Below are positions 21,244-38,126 of a stretch of 64,000 bases of DNA, piece by piece. The translations under genes and the position numbers were made by a program. Each line of letters starts with the position of its first letter. The first letter of the stretch is position 1. The notes beneath the pieces were generated by a model that saw nothing but the letters and a program-made list of their open reading frames with translations, was not told the origin of the DNA and did not search any database. The DNA lies in NCBI GenBank assembly GCA_011800805.1, contig MPNW01000074.1, forward strand, positions 190,388 through 254,387, read 5' to 3'. Source of the DNA: Hirudo medicinalis (Eukaryota; Annelida; Clitellata; Hirudinida; Hirudinidae).

Positions 21244-24200
21244 TCAGATCTTGAAAGACTCAAAATCCATCTCCTCAGTCTCAAGCTTTGCTTCACATTT
21301 GGCAGCGACACCCTACAAATTGCAGTTTATTATATTACAAATTCAACTAAAAATTAATGGAAATTGTAGAGTTCCTACAATTAAGCAAGAAATTCACTTC
21401 CTGCAAGCTTATTTCCATTATTATAAAAATGTGTGCACATGAAATTAAGTGCTTCACAAAAAAACACACAAACCTCCTGATGACTGTCAGATTCAAAAAG
21501 CATGTTGATTGTTTCATCAATACTATGGTCAATCATTGCAGAAGCCAATTGACAATGAGCAGCTGCAACACATCAATTTAAGATCCTAATCAAAATACAG
21601 AAAAAACAAAATTAAAATCACCTAAATGACCTAAAAATCCATCCATTTCAAGTATTTGGAAGAACAATAATTACATCCAGAATTTAAATAACAACATAAA
21701 CATTGTTTGCAATTTAAGACAAAATTCCTGATGCCATTGAAAAAACAGCAACAAATTTAAACAATCACCTGACATGTTGGATAACATCCAAATGGCTTCT
21801 TTTTGCATGTGATGGATATTTGACTTTATGACTCTTTCCATTGCAATGAAAAATTCACTAATTTTAAATGTTTCAAATGCATCCGAACTAGAAAGCCATT
21901 GGCAGCAGATATTTCCAAGGATCCTGACAAGTGGAGTCAACATCTGCAAAACGCTCTCATAATTTAAAATCTTGGTTGTTACAGACCCATTTGTACATAC
22001 TTGAACATTGAGGTTTCCAGTCTTTGTGTGATGTGTTAACAGTTTTAACAATTTATCAACAAATTTGTTAACATTACTGTCATCTCTAAATCTGAAATGG
22101 AATGGATTGCATGAAGTCTTTGGTCAAATTTTATTTCACAAAATTGTAATATTAAGTTTTACAAGAAAAATTTGAATCAACAGAGGTAGGTGAAACAGCA
22201 AGTTAAAAAAAAAGTAATTAAAACAATATTGTTAAATAAATTTTTAAATAATTAATGCATCAACTAAACATTACTTGAGATCTGGAACAAGGAGCAATAA
22301 AGTCCAAAGACATTCAGATAAAATCTCCTCATCTTCATTCACATTGTTCAAAATATTCATCATTTCATCGACAACCCTCACGACAATTTCATCCCTTTAA
22401 AATAAATTATTTATTCTTAAACAGCTTTTTTTATAATTACAAGATTTATAGTGTTATGTGTTTTTTTTTATTATTTTAACTGTCGAAAACAGTTCAGGTG
22501 ATGAACTTTATTAACATAAAATCACTGTTATTAAAACCACGAGCATGAGACATATAGACAGCAAGAAACCCTGAACATAACAACTCAAAGTCAACACCAA
22601 TTCAATATGGCATCACAACATCTTCCCCTTTTGATTAGTTCCCTGATATTTTATAAGTTTTGAGTTTACAATAAGTCTATCTGGTGGGTCTCAATTGCAT
22701 TGCGGTCAAGGAGATCTTTTGGCAGGCAAAACTTTCGTGCTGCCTGGACTCTGTTGTTCTTATTTGGAATGCCCTTGAATCTCCTCTCCTCCTACTGAAA
22801 TTCTTCTTTGCAATTGATCGACACATCATTTCTGTAAAGCTCCATTTGATGATAGCTGGATTTTTATATAACGAGGCCCTGGAACTTCAGCCATCATCGC
22901 AGGAATTCATTTAGGCTCCTGGTCTGTAAGGTGTCCAAACTGTTATGTGTAACAGGGTACCCCTTGTACATTCGACATGAGGAATTGGTCAATCTTCTCT
23001 TGTTTTAGGCCTGGGTGCCATGTTCACATATGATGGTAATATAGCATCCAATCTGCTTCTGATTTGTCTCCCATTCAATAGTTCACCTGGTGAGTAACCA
23101 TTGTCCAGAGGAGTTCTCCTAGTTTGCATCAAAAACTCTTGAAGGGCTTGACGTGGAGGCAGGGAGGATTTTCTCAGTGATTGCTTTATTGTCTACACCA
23201 ACCTTTCTGCAATTCCATTAGTTTGTGGATGGTAAGGGGTACCTGACAAATGTGTAATTCCTCTTTCTTGGCACCAGGTTTGAAGCTCATGAGATGTAAA
23301 TGTTGGAGCGTTATCAGAGACCAGAATATTAGGATAACCAAAATGTGAAAAATCTTCGTCCAACAACTGGATGGTCAAATTGAAATCTATTAACTTGGCT
23401 GCATGGATACTTGGATATTTTTAAAAGGCATCTATCATCACTAGCCAATTGCAATTCAAGCCTTTATCTTGAAGTCCTTCTAGCATGCATCGGATGTTAT
23501 TTAAATGATCTTTGGCCATGGCTCCTAGCTAGGATATCATCAAGATATATGGCAATGCCTCCCAAATTACATATCGACTGGTCCATTATTTCTTGAAAAT
23601 ATCCTGGGACCAAAGTGATACCCATCTCGTCTGCAAAAGGACTCTTCTATAGGTGCTCAGAGCAAGCCTTCTTTGACTTTCAGCATTCAACTTCATTTGA
23701 CCTGGCATGCAGGTTGGCCGAATGGGTTGCGTTCCTGCATACGGCGGTAATTGCAAGTCGTAATGTGTCGTGTTTGAAACCCGGCCTGCACTGCCGCAAG
23801 CGCCCTTGGGAAGGAGCGCTATATAAATGGTTAAAAGTGCTTCTAACGCTGTGCATATGGCGCTATATAAATGAACTACATTTACATTTACATTATGTGC
23901 ATCAGCTAAATTGAGTTTTGTAAAGCAATGTCCACCTCCTAATTTCTTATTAAAACTTCAGGTGGTGACATTGGATGTTGATGGGTTTCACGTTGATGAT
24001 TGACAGTCACAGCATAATCGCCAGATACTCTTAACTGGGTGCTGTATCGTTTTTTTATAGGCACCACTGGAGTTCCAAAGTCATTAAATTGCACTGAAAT
24101 TCACAAACCTCTTTTGATACCAGCATCATAAGTTTTATTCAATTTATCTAAAAGAGGTAATGGGACTGTCCTAGCTTTGCAAAACATTGGCTTTGCCTCA

Positions 24201-27200
24201 TCCTTGAATTTTGTGTCCAGTTCATCTCCTTTCAAACATCCTAATTCTGGTTTGAAAAGATCCCCAAATTCTGAACTGTTTACACATATCTTTCAAGCTT
24301 ATATTGTTGCTTGAGTTCGAAATTGCCATTACACCCTGAATAAGTTCGTTAGCATCAATAGACAAAACTTTTATTGCTTTTCTTCCTAATAAGTTTAGCT
24401 CTGAAACATCAACAACATTTAATTCAACTGGAGTCTCATTTTGTGACCCTTTCAATTTTATCTGGGCTCTGAAACATCCTTGAACCATAACTTTGTTGCC
24501 TGTTGCTGCTTGATAATTTGTCTTGTTGACACTGAGTTTTGGACTTCCTAGTTCTCCCCAAATATTTTTTGAGCAAAAGCTATCTCTTGAGCCACTACCC
24601 ACAAGGAATTTAAAAGTTCCTTTGTTGTTAATTTGAATGTCTTGTTTCAATGATGTTGTAAAATATGTTATCAGCAATAAAAGAAATTCTGACTGGCTTT
24701 TTCTGTTGGTTTCTTTTGAAGAAGCATTTCTGTTCAATATGTCCTTCCTTCTTGCAAAAGTTGCATCTTTGAAGCAGACAGTTTCTAAATGCCCTTCTTT
24801 CTGGCAGAATTTGCAATAAAGATTCTGTTTGGTGCATTCTCTTGTTCGATGATATTTGAAACCACACTTTAAGCACTTTGACTTTGTTGTTGACTGGTTC
24901 TGATAATGGGCTCTAACTTTGGTTATTGTTGATTTTTCTGTTTCCATTTGAGGTCTATTCACTGTCTCTTTTGCAGCTTTGGTTGCCTCTTCTACCTCTT
25001 CCACAGCTTTATTGAAAGTGATGTCACTGCTGTTCATGCTGAGTAGAGATTTCAATACGGCCTCATTATTTTTCAGAACACATGAATTTTGTAGTCATTG
25101 CTTCATCCAGTGGTTCTTTAACTGAGGAAAAATCACAGCTTCCTGTCTTATTCTTGTTGCAAGTTCCTTTACTGACTCGCCTGTTTTTCTACCTGTGTGA
25201 CAAAAATTTGAATCTTTCTCTAATGACAAACTTTTTTGGTTCAAATGCTTCTTCCATGCTCAAATTGTCCGCATTTGTATTATCCCTTTGTTGCATGGCT
25301 GTTTTTAACAATTTACATATTTCTGGTGTTTAATTTGTGATGACAGACAGTGCTTTGATGAAAGCTAGAACCTCTATTTTGTAGTCTACAAAAAGTTCCT
25401 TTCTTGATTCAAAAGCTTAGAACTTTGCATGTCATCTTTTTTGAACCAAATATGACATAAATATTCCATAGTTTTCTTGTGACCGCTTTAAACATCGCTA
25501 TTAATACAGAGTTTTCGGATGACTGTTTCAACATTTTTATTATTTTAACTGTCGACTGCACCAATTGTTATGTTTTTTATTATTTTAACTGTCGAAAACA
25601 GTTCAGGTGATGCATTTTATTAACAATAAAATCACTGTTATTAAAACTGCGAGCATGAGACAGATAGACAGCAAGAAACCCTGAACATAACAACTCAAAG
25701 TCAGCACCAATTCAATATGGCATTGCAAGGTGTAGATTCTACAATATTTACCGACTTGAGCACCTTAGCCTTTATAACTAATTTATTGGAGTATCATTGA
25801 ATATTGTTGGAGTATCAAAGTATTATTTATGAGCATCTTTAAAGGCATATGTTCTCTCATGAGGTAAGGAAATGTAAAATAACATAAAATATCAATTGAA
25901 TCTCACTTTCTAGCAAGTTCACTCCTCATCATATTTGAGATTGCAAATGCTGCTGACTTGATGACATTTTTTGAAGGAGACTTAAAATGCAATCATGAAA
26001 TCTTAACAAAGGAAATCAAATATCCTAAAGGCAGATCAATAATGAGTTGGCAAAATAATAACATGAAAACATTTTACAAATATATGCAATTTATTTCTTT
26101 AAATTAATTAAGCCACTCTCCAACAAAAGAATGCACTGAAACCGACCCGAAGAAGTGAAAGGAGGGGGTTAAGGATGCCTCGGATGAGAAGTTCCTCCCT
26201 GAGGTCACTTGAGGCCAGGTTTCCTAATGCCCAAGCACATTGGTCCTAATGAATCAATTTCTATTGGGATTAAAAATTTTCACATACCATAAACATTTTT
26301 TAGTTTGTTATAATTTTAAGATCATTCAGCAGTAATTATATTATTATTGTAGTTATTATTCAGTTAGGCATCATCATCATCATTGCCAGAAATACCATTA
26401 TCATAAACTGACTTGAATTGCAGGAGCATGAGAGGAGAGTAAAGTAATGAGATATGGGGATGCATGCTTTATGATGATGGAAGCCTGTTTGTTGCTCCCT
26501 GTTGCCATGTTTGTGAGACACCATGCACTCAACAGGATGACCTCTGCATCAGACCCCAACAGAAGACCAACAAGGCAGGTTAATGATGGATCACATCTAT
26601 CAAGAACAGAGTAGCAATGGTCAATGAAATTATGTATAGAAATGTATGATTTTAGCCAACACTGCTGGCTAATATTGGCAACTCAATTTACATTGAGTTA
26701 GCATGATTTTCACATAGAACTAATATGTTAAATGTTATCTTATTCCAAAGAATATTCCATTTTTATATATTTTTTAACAAATAACTCCTAGAAATATGTA
26801 AAGTACAGACTCTATGTAAGCCTGGATTTTATCACTTCCATGAGAGAATCCATTTATGAGCATCTTTAAAAGTTGTATGCGATCTTCTTTCATATTTCTT
26901 AACTTTTTGGAGGCTTCTTTGATCTACCATCAGTTCAAATAGGTTAATTTGTTTTGAAGTTTAATAAATTATACCAGCCAATCTCCGTCTAATCAAATAT
27001 TAATGTTTCTCACCTGTTCGTCTGATACTTCATCTTCCAAGTTTTCACGAATTTTAAATATTGTTCTCCTACCACAAAACACATTGAACCTCTTCTCCTT
27101 CTGAAATTCTGTTTAAATAGGTTTAATCTTGAAAAACATCATCGCGCCCATTGCCACAATATTATTTGCAATCATTTCAAATAATTTAAGAGCATTTGTA

Positions 27201-27475
27201 TACAATTCCCAACAATTATTCCCATTTTCTTTAACTTTTAGTTGAATTGGAATATATATAAACTGATTTTCCACGTTGCAGATCAATTAACCGATAATTT
27301 ATATCAATGTTATATCCGTTAAAAGTTTGAAATAAAAATCCCCAAAATCTATGGCTGGCACTTTCCGTAACAGAGTAACTCAATGATTACCATTTTGCAC
27401 TTCTCTTAGTTTAACTTTAAAATTGCCATATTTAGACTGCAGACTCTTGTAAAGAATTTTACGACTTTCCATCAT
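21244..27475 (-). CDS. ARM-repeat protein, TMCO6/importin-alpha-like
   Basis: Nine minus-strand exons fit in phase: 27391-27475, 27014-27108, 26807-26923, 25907-25980, 22275-22394, 22001-22091, 21769-21943, 21474-21562, 21244-21312. They give about 304 aa. The start is basic (YGNFKVKLREVQN). Helical repeats follow with ARM-type signatures: NVIKSAAFAISNMMRS, EILSECLWTLLLLVPDL, LVRILGNICCQW and, most like importin-alpha, MQKEAIWMLSNMSG. The C-terminus is acidic (KLETEEMDFESF). The order and style resemble TMCO6, an importin-alpha-related protein, but it is shorter than the 493-aa human one. One or more exons may be missing between 26807 and 25980. Intron 22395-25906 holds a 3.3-kb LTR retrotransposon; splicing must remove it. 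Name uncertain; ARM fold fairly sure. Confidence 0.68.
22452..22612 (-). repeat. 3' LTR of the retrotransposon
   Basis: 161-bp copy that is about 95% alike to 25566-25722 by eye, differing at a handful of bases and in the length of a T run. The modest difference means the insertion is old but not ancient. Confidence 0.85.
23193..23378 (-). pseudogene. Retrotransposon integrase core remnant
   Basis: Open on the minus strand for 61 codons. It contains FGYPNILVSDNAPTFTS, WCQERGITH and PYHPQTNGIAERLV, the standard Ty3-type integrase core with the second Asp of the DDE triad (SDNA) and the Glu in NGIAER. The zinc-binding N-terminal part and most of the C-terminus are not recognisable. Confidence 0.8.
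23480..24215 (-). pseudogene. Retrotransposon reverse transcriptase remnant
   Basis: Minus-strand pieces in broken frames match Ty3/gypsy reverse transcriptase. Near 24130-24050 there is GTPVVPIKKRYS and a segment like RVSGDYAVTVN. Near 23585-23515 there is FQEIMDQ and the catalytic-type YLDDIL box. A SINE (23705-23900) interrupts the sequence between them, and most of the palm and thumb and all of RNase H are missing. Confidence 0.7.
23705..23900 (+). mobile_element. tRNA-derived SINE, best-preserved copy
   Basis: Box A-like TTGGCCGAAT GGGTTGCGT at about 23715 and box B-like GTGTTTGAAACCC at about 23768 give an internal Pol III promoter. The body holds AAGCGCCCTTGGG and GAGCGCTATATAAATGG, then TAACGCTGTGCATATGGCGC and a TACATTTACATTTACATT tail. 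It is inserted in the reverse transcriptase region of the LTR retrotransposon, so it is younger. Related copies are at 33105, 39238 and 61433 (plus), 4685 (minus) and a fragment at 4400. Confidence 0.8.
24222..25055 (-). pseudogene. Retrotransposon gag zinc-knuckle and protease region
   Basis: One open frame of 277 codons. The middle has CLKCGFKYHRTREC followed by CKFCQKEGHLETVC, two zinc-knuckle-type Cys/His motifs. Downstream FLVGSGSRDSFC sits where a retropepsin would have its D-S/T-G active site, but the aspartate is replaced by glycine, so protease activity is not expected. The later part (VMVQGCFRAQIKL, ELNLLGRKAI) fits a retropepsin fold. The frame then stops near the reverse transcriptase start. 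The capsid-like part upstream (25060-25560) is broken. Confidence 0.75.
25566..25722 (-). repeat. 5' LTR of the retrotransposon
   Basis: 157-bp copy, TG...CA bounded on the minus strand. It carries AATAAAATGC-type sequence before its 3' end. The primer binding site follows directly at about 25550-25564. Confidence 0.85.
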
Positions 27476-27996
27476 CTGACTGCTCGAATGGAGCAATGTA
27501 ATATAAAGACCGGCATTTATTTGTTTACATAAATGAGCCCGTTTAAAAGTGATCTAATAAATTAAAGTCATTAGAAAGTCTTAAAAGTTATTCAATATGT
27601 ATAACACTGCAAAATTCAAAATTACTAGAAGATAATTTTTAAAAATATATAAGACCGATTAATTCATTAAATCGATCTCCGTTGCACGGAACCATCCCCG
27701 CCTACTGTTCACGACAGAAGTCACTCGACCGGTTCAGACGTTACCGCATCAAAGCAGATGAGAAGGTTCTGGATCAATTAAAGAGCTGCTACCCCTCACA
27801 CAAAAAAACTCAGGTAGGGCAAACTCTTGCACAACTTGATGAGATGACCTTTTCTTACTTCTCGGCAAAAGTCAGGGGGACACGGCCACTCAGGGAGGGG
27901 ATGGGTAACAGGAATGATGGGGGTCGTTACATCTCAGCAAAGATTGAGAGCAATGCACTGTCATCACTAAGTCTGTAAGAGAAAACAAGCTCACTC

Positions 27997-28037
<41 letters not shown>

Positions 28038-28780
28038 TAATAATAATAATAACAACAACAACAATAATGATAATAATAATAAATTTCATCAGAGGCATCA
28101 TGATGCAAAAAAAAGGTTTCATTCCCAAGGCTTGAATGGCCCCTGGTCAATGTCCAGTGGACATGTGAGCAAAAGTTGTAGAAACAAAATAACATAATTC
28201 GTTTTTTGAAATGATCTATGTAATTCTTTCATTATTCATTAATGCCAGCCAAAAATTCAATGATGGATTGACCAGAAACTGAATAACGTCAAAACAAATA
28301 TTAATCTTTGAAACTGAAGCTGGTAAGAATTTGTTATTTATAGAAAATGTGGCTAAATGAAATTAGAGCATAATAAACACAAAGAGAACAACCACCAAAT
28401 CATAAGCACATACATGCCTGCCTTTGAGAAGTGTCTGATACACATCAAAAAATATCTGTTTGCAAAAAATATCTTGCCATATAAATGACACCGATAATCA
28501 AATGCAAGAGTGACACTAAAATGCAAGATTGGCTTATAGGACCACACTAAAATCTTCATTTAACAGAACAACATTACTTAAATTGCAAACGAATGAACAA
28601 TTCAGAATAAATTGGGATTGCAAATCTTGACAAACTTTCCACATGGAAACAAAACAAAACAAAACAAACAACAAGTGTAAACAAAAACATTATAAGTCAC
28701 CAGAAACTTCCAGGTAATTTCCCAGTTTGAAGACCGTAAACATTTGAAAACAAAATGGAAGAGCACAAAGACGGTTGTGA
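27476..28780. other. Intergenic with retroposon; no gene
   Basis: Between the ARM-repeat gene start and the FOXK stop. It holds the retroposon fragment described separately (27660-28085). The rest is AT-rich. On the minus strand it should include the FOXK 3' UTR. No further coding exon was found. Confidence 0.5.
27660..28085 (+). mobile_element. Retroposon fragment with (AAT)n tail
   Basis: A GC-rich block (27680-27975) ends in a long AAT/AAC simple repeat (27999-28085). The segment GACCTTTTCTTACTTCTCGG (27845) followed by CAAAAGTCAGGGG matches GACCTTTTCTTGCTTCTAGC and CAAAGGTCAGGGG at 57300-57335, so both are copies of one family. The 98-codon frame (27682-27978) carries no domain I know. 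Confidence 0.55.
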
Positions 28781-35414
<6,634 letters not shown>

Positions 35415-36744
35415 GTTTGCATGTAGAGCGCAGATAATCGCTAGTTATCACTCTGCAAACTTTCTCTTGCAATTAGCGACGCTCGACAAAACTTGACCAC
35501 GATGCGTATCAGACAAGATGGCTGTGTTTACAAAAAAAATACTAAAAAAAGCTCAGCAATGTAAACATAGGAACAAACGAACCAGCCAATCAGAATCATC
35601 GCTTGATTTCCTACACGTTTTAGACTCATATCATGGCTTAGATTCTAGACCGTGTGTTGATTAATTGATTAATAACAATTTAAATATAAAAGTGACTTAA
35701 TCTGGCACCAATAATCACTATCTAAAAAACATTTAAGTTGATGAACACATGCAAATGAAAGAGAACGTTCAATCAGTTGGGCATGCGCAATGCAAATGTA
35801 AATATTTTGAAAATTTTGGGCCAATTTCAACGTCCTTGGAAAATTAACATAAGCTGGTAAAGTAATTGAAAACGTTTGAAAAATTTTTTGCAAACTCAAT
35901 TGGTTTGTGTTTTACGACTATTAATAAGTAACTATTCTCTCGAACTATTTATTCTATGCATCTGCTTAGGTTTTACATCGAACAATAAATAATAGTCTAG
36001 TAAATAACAACATTACTAGCGTGTTACTATTATTATTATTATTATTAGTATAGAACATAGTGTCAAATTTCTTTCTATTAAAAATAAAACCTTTTAAAAA
36101 CAAAATTATTTAACAAATAAATTGAATATTGGATTTTTAAAATTTATAATTTTAATCATATAAATAATTTAATGGCTTTAATCATTCATTTTCAAAAATT
36201 ACATTTAATGTCAAAAAAAGAAAGTCGATGAAATTACACAAACTAAAGCAAGTTTTAAATTGCAGAAGTTAATTACATTTCAATATCATATATATTTCAC
36301 TTCATGCGATCGACACAAGAAAGCCAACGAGAGCCTCGCGTAGTCGAAATTTGCCGGCTTCGAAGCGGTGCAGTAAGCGACATAAAGAAACCATTGAGAG
36401 CTTTCAGAGTCGCTCCAGTCCAGATAGTAATGATCGGCATAAGAAGGCCAACGGGAGCTTCTAGTAAATTTACATTTACATTTATTTATCCGATTTTTAA
36501 GTGCGCAGCTAACCCAATGGGATATATTGACACTATAACATACTATAACTTCATCGTCGAGTCGCCATCATTTCAATAATGTCATTAATTATTATCCGTC
36601 TAATTTTTATTATTATTATGACGTCACTCCCTTAGGACTGACCCTTGAGCCGATGGCATTTTACTTTTCTGTTAACGATAAAGATAACGATACATAGTTT
36701 GATTATAGTGGCGTATGTTCAACAGAACTTCAAGATCACTAAAT

Positions 36745-36905
36745 GTAGAAGAGGAAGGTTCTGAGGGCGTAGTGAAATCCGACTGGATCAGTGTCGGTAA
36801 TCGAGGGGGGAAGATCTATTCCAGATCTGTGGGCCAACAACATCTATAGACCTGCCATCAAGTGTTGCACGTCGGGCAGATGATTTGACGAGGAAGCCCC
36901 AATAT
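36745..36905 (+). repeat. Unclassified repeat, copy 1
   Basis: GTGAAATCCGACTGGATCAG, then GTCGGTAATCGA, TCCAGATCTGTGGGCCAAC and GACGGGCA-like words match a second copy at 63190-63350 (GTGAAACCCGGCTGGATCAA, TTGGTAATAGAA, TCCAGATCTGCGGGCCAAC). Both are GC-richer than their surroundings. Box-like motifs (CGACTGGATCAGTG) hint at a Pol III unit, but I cannot place the family. Confidence 0.6.
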
Positions 36906-37164
36906 TATACATTGTTGATATTTAATGTGCATATTTATTTGTTCAGCTCAATAAAAAATAAAATAAAAAATAAGTCACTACCACAGCCAGAGTAGTAATA
37001 AAATGAAGGTAAAATACATTAAATAAAACAAACTATATTGTAATATAAAAATATTGTAAATGCAAATATATCAGTAAGCTCCGAGAAATAAATAAGTTTT
37101 TAGTTTGGGTTTGACTTTTATTACTTAAATACTGAAGCTCAGTACTTTTACAACACTGCATGTT

Positions 37165-37880
37165 GGTATCTTGAAGAAATGAGTTTTCAGGTGACGCTTG
37201 AAGAGCTCCAGAGATGGTTGAGCTCCTTACGAGGGGAGGTAGTGCGTTCCAGACAGCAGGGGAGGCATATCAGGATGACTTCTTGACTGGTTGGCGTAAT
37301 TGAATGGTGGAAGATGAACGACGACCAGGTACAAGTGGTACCATGGCGGCGGAAAATGAGATTGGGTGGATTGGATGTCGCGAGAGTTCGCATCATGAAG
37401 GCGATTTTGAAGATGATGCGATTATGGATCGGCAACCAGTAATCAGTACTATTAAGGTTGGGGTTAAGGAGTCAAGTTTGGCAAGTTTATTTTTTACCCG
37501 TTCCAGGGCATGGATCAAGGAGGCAGATGTACCGAAGAGAAGGGAATTAAGGTAGTCCAGGCGAGAGAAAACGAGACTACGTTCAAGGGCAGAAGTGTCG
37601 ACGGAGAGGAGCGGGCGGATATGCCGATTCAGATTTCTGCGAATTGAGTTGAAGAAAGTTAACGAGATGCCAATCATTGATGGCATCCGTGCACTTCCTC
37701 AGATTTCCGAGTTGAATGGGAGATGCTATGGCTGGAGAGGATAGAGAAGAGACTTGAGTCATCTGCATATTGATGGAAATCGTGAATGATGAAACCATGA
37801 AAAAAAGTCGTCAGGTGATTTCGGGAATTTTTTGGGAAGGTTAAAAGAAACTTTTGTTTCCAATTTCGAAACAAATGAAG
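37165..37880 (-). mobile_element. LINE reverse-transcriptase fragment (CR1/L2-jockey type)
   Basis: On the minus strand, in two or three frames: FHQYADDSSLFSI (about 37780), the catalytic-type YADD box; NDWHLVNFLQLNSQKSE (about 37670), like the W-x-x-x-N-x-L-x-L-N-x-x-K-x-E motif; SRLDYLNSLLFGTSASLIHA (about 37555); ERVKNKLAKL; and W-x-x-LPIHNRIIFKI (about 37430). This order is that of the palm-to-thumb region of CR1/L2/jockey-group elements. Frame breaks show it is dead. The 5' part and the 3' UTR are missing. Confidence 0.8.
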
Positions 37881-38126
37881 TGACGTGAAGTCCCTTAAAC
37901 ATAAGATTCTATTGTTCCAGTTGACAATATTGTTTGTTAATCCGATAAAATAGTCAAATACTCGAATATTTCATTTTATTTAATTTAAATGTACAACTAT
38001 TTTCTTCAGGTAATAAAATATAATTTTAAATATAATCCTATATCTTTTTTATGTTTATAATTGGCTTCACTGATTATTTTCAAATTTCCGAGCGATATTA
38101 AAAAAATTAAATTGTTTTAGTTGAAC

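Larger units (their letters stand above)
22452..25722 (-). mobile_element. Degenerate Ty3/gypsy-type LTR retrotransposon
   Basis: Direct repeats of 157-161 bp bound the element: 25566-25722 (5' LTR in minus orientation) and 22452-22612 (3' LTR). Both begin TGCCATATTGAATTGGTG and end CATAACA. Just inside the 5' LTR lies TGGTGCAGTCGACAG, complementary to a tRNA 3' end finishing in CACCA, hence a primer binding site. Inside the 3' LTR is the purine-rich AAAAGGGGAAGATG. The coding order is zinc-knuckle/protease, reverse transcriptase, integrase, as in Ty3/gypsy. At 3.3 kb it is much shorter than a full element, and stops and a SINE insertion show it is dead. Flanks (TATAG and TTGCA on the plus strand) do not match, so no target duplication is visible. 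It lies in an intron of the ARM-repeat gene. Confidence 0.85.
35415..38126. other. FOXK-ZCCHC8 intergenic region with retroposons
   Basis: FOXK and ZCCHC8 are transcribed away from each other. 35415-35560 is relatively CpG-rich and contains ACAAGATGGCTG (35513-35524), a YY1-like site, so the FOXK promoter probably lies here. 36029-36048 is an ATT simple repeat. 36303-36490 is a GC-richer block ending in TTTACATTTACATTTATTTA, like the SINE tail at 23880, probably an old retroposon. Repeats at 36745-36900 and 37165-37880 are listed separately. No host gene was found. Confidence 0.45.

Noticed and set aside
27999..28195. Minus-strand open frame rich in Tyr and Cys
   Set aside because: It is the translation of an (AAT)n simple repeat.
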